Shown here piece after piece: positions 6,177-7,945 of a stretch of DNA of 7,945 bases (positions are counted from its first letter, which is position 1; every line of letters starts with the position of its first letter). The notes beneath the pieces were generated by a model that searched no databases, had not been told where the DNA came from, and saw only the letters and a list, made by a program, of their open reading frames with translations. Made by a program: the position numbers and the translations under genes. The DNA comes from an uncultured bacterium (GTDB lineage Bacteria > Cyanobacteriota > Vampirovibrionia > Gastranaerophilales > Gastranaerophilaceae): assembly GCA_900551915.1 (NCBI GenBank), contig URXT01000058.1, forward strand, positions 1-7,945, written 5' to 3'.

Positions 6177-6491
6177 CTATTTTTTAAAATCATGGGGATT
6201 TTTGTCATCCAGCCACTTTTGCATGACAAAATGCTCGTAACTTAGAGCAAAATTATAAAGCGCATTCACTAAAGTTCTTCCGCTTTCAGACTTTGCGGTT
6301 ATGAAGAAATCGCCACATTTATTTTCAGCAAGAAGGATTTCTGTCTGCACAATTTTGTCGACATGTCCCTTCGGATTTTTCGATATTACGAGCCTAATCC
6401 AGTCGCAAAGAATTTTCACGGCGGTTGTTTTGCCTGATTTAATTTCCTCCTGACGGCTTTGAATATATGTTGAAAATTCTTTTAAAATCAT
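6177..6491 (-). CDS. Conserved-looking small protein of unknown function, coupled to comF
   Basis: I do not recognise this 104-aa protein. It is soluble-looking, with no signal peptide or membrane helix. It appears to have an N-terminal helix (about 2-37, MILKEFSTYIQSRQEEIKSG onward), a central strand-rich part (about 48-66, including GDFFITAKSE) and a C-terminal helix (about 70-95, with aromatic residues in YNFALSYEHF). That it is a real gene is shown by its position: the ATG shares one base with the comF stop (TAATG), with GAGG 4 bases upstream inside comF. This points to translational coupling and balanced expression with ComF. A link to DNA uptake or nucleotide salvage can be guessed from the context alone. 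No residues suggesting an enzyme active site stand out, and the three charged-lysine-rich ends are not diagnostic. Confidence 0.7.
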   Translation of the reverse strand: MILKEFSTYIQSRQEEIKSGKTTAVKILCDWIRLVISKNPKGHVDKIVQTEILLAENKCGDFFITAKSESGRTLVNALYNFALSYEHFVMQKWLDDKNPHDFKK

Positions 6492-7138
6492 TATTCCTCA
6501 AACGGGGTTGTTGCCGCTAAACATGTTATATCAGAAATACCATGTTTTTCAAATTCTTTAATCATTTCTTCAAAAGTCGAGCCGGTTGTGCAAATATCAT
6601 CAATTATGAGAATTTTCATTGGCAGAAAGTTTTCTTTTTCAACCTCAAATGCGTCTGCAAGATTAACTTCACGTTCGGCTTTTTTGAGTTTGTACTGCGG
6701 CTTTGTGTCCTTAATTCTTTTTATCAAATCCGTATTCAAAGTGCAGCCTGAAATCTTGCAAAACTCTTCTGCAACAAGGTTCATGTGATTATATTTGCGC
6801 TGCTTTTCACGTTTTGGAAATATTGGCACAGGAACAACCTGAAAATTATTTTTTTCTTCAACATTTTGCCAAAATTCATACATAAATTTTGCAAGATAAA
6901 ACGCCAATTCTTTCTGGTTGTGATATTTAAGTCCTCTGATAAGTTTTTGCAGATTTTTGTTATAAACTCCGGCGCAAAAGACGGGTTTTTTGCGGACAAT
7001 TCTGTTTATTTTAACCGACAGGTGCTCCATTTCGTCATAACATTTTGAACACATTTTGACGCATTCTTCGGAGCGTCTGCAAAAGTAGCATTTCTTTTTA
7101 TAAATCCAGTCTAAAAAGCTTATGAAAAATTCTTTCAT
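6491..7138 (-). CDS. comF: ComF family protein (zinc-finger plus phosphoribosyltransferase domain)
   Basis: ComF proteins are cytoplasmic factors needed in several bacteria for handling incoming single-stranded DNA during natural transformation; the family has a type I phosphoribosyltransferase fold. The 215-aa length is typical. The N-terminus has a Cys4-type zinc site (C17, C20 then C30, C33, with C26 between). The conserved VVPVPIFPKREKQRKYNH (101-118) holds the family's VPVP signature, although the usual RGFNQ is KYNHM here. QYKLKKAEREVNLADAF (148-164) and the PRPP-binding loop ILIIDDICTTGST (176-188, D180/D181) are intact. Most bacteria with ComF but without ComEC nearby still carry the other uptake genes elsewhere; none is in this window, though a pilus operon is. 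The start has no SD sequence but a TATAAT box 6 bases upstream, suggesting a leaderless transcript. It is followed by an overlapping 104-aa gene. Confidence 0.9.
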   Translation of the reverse strand: MKEFFISFLDWIYKKKCYFCRRSEECVKMCSKCYDEMEHLSVKINRIVRKKPVFCAGVYNKNLQKLIRGLKYHNQKELAFYLAKFMYEFWQNVEEKNNFQVVPVPIFPKREKQRKYNHMNLVAEEFCKISGCTLNTDLIKRIKDTKPQYKLKKAEREVNLADAFEVEKENFLPMKILIIDDICTTGSTFEEMIKEFEKHGISDITCLAATTPFEE

Positions 7139-7144
7139 AAAGAT

Positions 7145-7150
7145 ATTATA
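7145..7150 (-). promoter_or_regulatory. -10 box placed for a leaderless comF transcript
   Basis: The minus strand reads a perfect TATAAT, then ATCTTT, then the comF ATG (7136-7138). With the usual 6-base gap between the -10 hexamer and the start point, transcription would begin on the A of the start codon. No purine-rich SD sequence is present between the upstream gene and this ATG. The -35 region is weak, so the promoter is tentative. Confidence 0.5.
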
Positions 7151-7172
7151 ATATAAATTATTTAATAGGGTT

Positions 7173-7514
7173 TTAACTTTTTAACATGTCGCAAATTTTA
7201 CAGATTTGATTATTAGTGTAATTCATTAACTTTATAATTTTTCTCATTTTTTTTACATAGAATTTAATTTGTTTTTGTTCTTTTTTGCAGAAGTGCAGAT
7301 AGAGTTCCGGAGTATCTTTGATATTTTCGGCGACTTGCCTAATGATATTGAAAGTCAAAATTGCGACGATATATTCATTTACAGGATTTCTCATAATCTC
7401 AATTACTATATCTTTAAATGGTTTTGATTTGATGAAGTCTTCAGAGAAATATTTGTCAAAATTTTCTCTAAGTTTTTCGGTGCATTCCCGTGTAATATTT
7501 CTATTTTCGTGCAT
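7173..7514 (-). CDS. Hypothetical helical protein, 113 aa
   Basis: I do not recognise this protein. The 113 residues are mostly predicted helix, with a charged N-terminus (to about 30), a hydrophobic helix IVAILTFNIIRQVAENI (49-65) too polar at its end to be a clear membrane span, and a strongly basic C-terminal half (KKEQKQIKFYVKKMRKIIK, 77-95) ending with a cysteine pair, ICKIC (104-108). The basic end could bind nucleic acid, but no known DNA-binding motif is evident. The gene has the best ribosome site in the window: AAGGAGGT (7518-7525), with GGAGG 4 bases before the ATG. A promoter with TATAAT lies upstream. It is divergent from a small XRE-type regulator, which may control it, and is 34 bases ahead of comF on the same strand with no terminator between. 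Confidence 0.72.
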   Translation of the reverse strand: MHENRNITRECTEKLRENFDKYFSEDFIKSKPFKDIVIEIMRNPVNEYIVAILTFNIIRQVAENIKDTPELYLHFCKKEQKQIKFYVKKMRKIIKLMNYTNNQICKICDMLKS

Positions 7515-7517
7515 GTG

Positions 7518-7525
7518 ACCTCCTT
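7518..7525 (-). promoter_or_regulatory. Full-length Shine-Dalgarno sequence of the 113-aa gene
   Basis: The minus strand reads AAGGAGGT, complementary to the whole anti-SD of 16S rRNA, 3 bases before the ATG at 7512-7514. It fixes the start and contrasts with the weak or absent ribosome sites of comF, the XRE gene and the pilus genes. Confidence 0.8.
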
Positions 7526-7532
7526 TTATTGG

Positions 7533-7559
7533 TTATAAATAATAATATATTTATTATAA
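7533..7559. promoter_or_regulatory. Imperfect dyad between divergent genes, candidate operator
   Basis: This 27-base AT-only sequence is symmetric about 7546 with 10 of 13 pairs matching. Its outer arms are TTATAA at 7533-7538 and 7554-7559, whose centres are 21 bases, or two helical turns, apart. It lies between the XRE regulator and the divergent 113-aa gene and overlaps the latter's -10 box, the usual place for an autoregulated operator. AT-only DNA yields such symmetry by chance fairly easily, so this stays tentative. Confidence 0.3.
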
Positions 7560-7580
7560 GTAATAAATTTTTTAATGCAA
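7553..7580 (-). promoter_or_regulatory. Promoter of the 113-aa gene
   Basis: On the minus strand TTGCAT (7575-7580) and a perfect TATAAT (7553-7558) are 16 bases apart. Transcription would start near 7546, giving a leader of about 32 bases with the strong SD. The -35 resembles the TTGCAA of the pilus promoter. The -10 box overlaps an imperfect dyad, so a repressor bound there would block it. Confidence 0.5.
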
Positions 7581-7587
7581 GTGATAT

Positions 7588-7812
7588 ATGATAAAATTAA
7601 TGGAAATAGAAAAACTTAAACAAAATATTTCAGATAATATTAGAATTTATCGAACAAAGTTAAGAATGTCACAGGACAAATTGTCAGAGCTGACTGGTCT
7701 CAATCAACAGCAGATTAGTTTTATTGAAAATGGAAAGGCAATGCCAAAATTAGAAACTGTAATTAAAATTTCAGAAGCTTTTAATGTTACAGTTAATGAT
7801 TTAATATATTAA
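7588..7812 (+). CDS. Small XRE-family HTH transcriptional regulator
   Basis: The 74-aa protein is almost entirely one Cro/C1-type helix-turn-helix domain (about 14-74). The pattern NIRIYRTKLRMSQDKLSELT (17-36) leads into the recognition helix LNQQQISFIENG (38-49) and then KAMPKLETVIKISEAFNVTV (50-69) and the ending NDLIY, all standard for single-domain XRE regulators. There is no effector or oligomerisation domain, so it probably acts as a dimer on a short palindrome. The start could be the ATG at 7588 or the one at 7600 (70 aa); neither has an SD sequence, and the domain is complete either way. It is divergent from the 113-aa gene across 73 AT-rich bases. A role as a local repressor or as a remnant of a mobile element is plausible, given the GC-rich repeat just downstream. 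Confidence 0.9.
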   Translation: MIKLMEIEKLKQNISDNIRIYRTKLRMSQDKLSELTGLNQQQISFIENGKAMPKLETVIKISEAFNVTVNDLIY

Positions 7813-7818
7813 ACCTCG

Positions 7819-7945
7819 GGCGGTTTTCGCATACGTGGGAGTATTTAATAGTTTTTATTTTTGAGAATTTAGTTATTATAAAGTCCTCCGGACGGGGTGC
7901 TCCGCGCACGGCGGTCACTTTGGCGGCAAAGTGACACAAACCGCC
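7819..7945. repeat. GC-rich, inverted-repeat-bounded element at the window edge
   Basis: GGCGGTTT (7819-7826) and its exact complement AAACCGCC (7938-7945) bracket 111 bases holding no credible gene. The interior starts with AT-rich DNA and from about 7881 becomes about 66% GC (43 of 65 bases by eye), far above the rest of the window. GGCGG also recurs at 7910-7914 and 7922-7926. The layout suggests a small palindromic repeat or miniature mobile element, but the right end is at the window limit and no target-site duplication can be seen. Confidence 0.4.
7914..7935. repeat. Perfect 8-bp hairpin, GTCACTTT/AAAGTGAC
   Basis: GTCACTTT (7914-7921) and AAAGTGAC (7928-7935) pair perfectly around the 6-base loop GGCGGC. 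The loop bases GGCGG can pair with CCGCC at 7941-7945, as can GGCGG at 7910-7914 just before the stem, so either an extended stem or a pseudoknot is possible. There is no T-tract within the window, which argues against a simple terminator. Confidence 0.6.

Noticed and set aside
6155..6186. Intrinsic terminator on the plus strand (stem plus T-run)
   Set aside because: The stem is weak with one G-U pair, the T-run starts several bases after it, and no plus-strand gene ends nearby. It is kept only as a weak hairpin.
7587..7592. TATGAT as a -10 box giving a leaderless XRE message from ATG 7600
   Set aside because: The spacing would fit, but the -35 region is featureless AT-rich DNA and the box lies inside the alternative start at 7588. 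It is too weak to list as a feature.
7173..7812. The 113-aa gene and XRE gene as a toxin-antitoxin pair
   Set aside because: The genes are divergent rather than co-transcribed, and the 113-aa protein shows no toxin fold or catalytic residues that I can recognise.
7790..7945. An open minus-strand reading frame entering from the right edge, starting GGLCHFAAKVTAVRGAPRPE and ending in the HTH gene
   Set aside because: It has no start in the window, crosses the sharp GC jump and the palindromic hairpin, then overlaps the end of a clear HTH gene. Frames of this kind over GC-rich repeats are usually spurious.
7819..7945. Integron attC-type recombination site
   Set aside because: The hairpin is suggestive, but I see no proper GTTRRRY/RYYYAAC core pair in the expected positions and no integrase or cassette array in the window.
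1..7945. CRISPR arrays, tRNA or rRNA genes, riboswitches, complete insertion sequences
   Set aside because: I see no regularly spaced direct repeats, cloverleaf sequences, rRNA signatures, transposase motifs or leader structures. Nearly all the space is coding and no gap is long enough for most of these.

Overview
The window is AT-rich bacterial chromosomal DNA with tightly packed genes: single-base overlaps, zero-gap stops and no gene-free stretch longer than about 130 bases. The gene set is a sigma-70 factor of the primary type, an RlmB/TrmH-type rRNA methyltransferase, NadA, type IV pilus platform proteins with PilM fused to PilN, and ComF. This fits a small-genome, low-GC, probably gut-associated anaerobe with type IV pilus and competence machinery. 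A non-photosynthetic relative of Cyanobacteria (Vampirovibrionia/Gastranaerophilales type) is my best guess. That is inference from gene style only; no rRNA or other marker in the window settles it.

Left part (1-2749, all minus strand): nadA, rlmB and rpoD-like sigma factor, in transcription order. nadA and rlmB share one base (TAATG) and are probably translationally coupled. A 71-base gap with its own possible -10 box precedes the sigma gene, and no terminator is visible there, so read-through is likely. A perfect 7-bp hairpin overlaps the sigma-factor stop codon at the window edge.

Middle (2750-5234, plus strand): a good TTGCAA-18-TATAAT promoter, divergent from nadA, drives a two-gene pilus operon. 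The first product joins a degenerate PilM (actin-like) domain, one membrane helix, a coiled coil and a PilN domain, and ends in a Lys/Asp/Ala/Gly-rich tail. The second is PilO. No pilP or pilQ follows. The operon ends exactly where a convergent gene ends, with no base between the two stop codons.

Right part (5235-7514, minus strand), in transcription order: an unrecognised 113-aa protein, ComF, an unrecognised 104-aa protein coupled to comF by another TAATG overlap, and a radical SAM enzyme with a SPASM/Twitch-like C-terminal cysteine set. comF has a TATAAT box placed so that transcription would begin at its ATG, suggesting a leaderless message.

Right edge (7515-7945): a small XRE-type HTH regulator is divergent from the 113-aa gene across an AT-rich spacer holding an imperfect dyad, a candidate operator. 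After it, composition jumps to about 66% GC (43 of 65 bases in 7881-7945, counted by eye). This island holds a perfect 8-bp hairpin, and GGCGGTTT/AAACCGCC inverted repeats bracket the last 127 bases. It looks like a repeat or mobile-type element cut by the window end. The most unusual items are the PilM-PilN fusion with missing ATPase signatures, the terminal GC-rich element, the leaderless comF and the orphan radical SAM enzyme.
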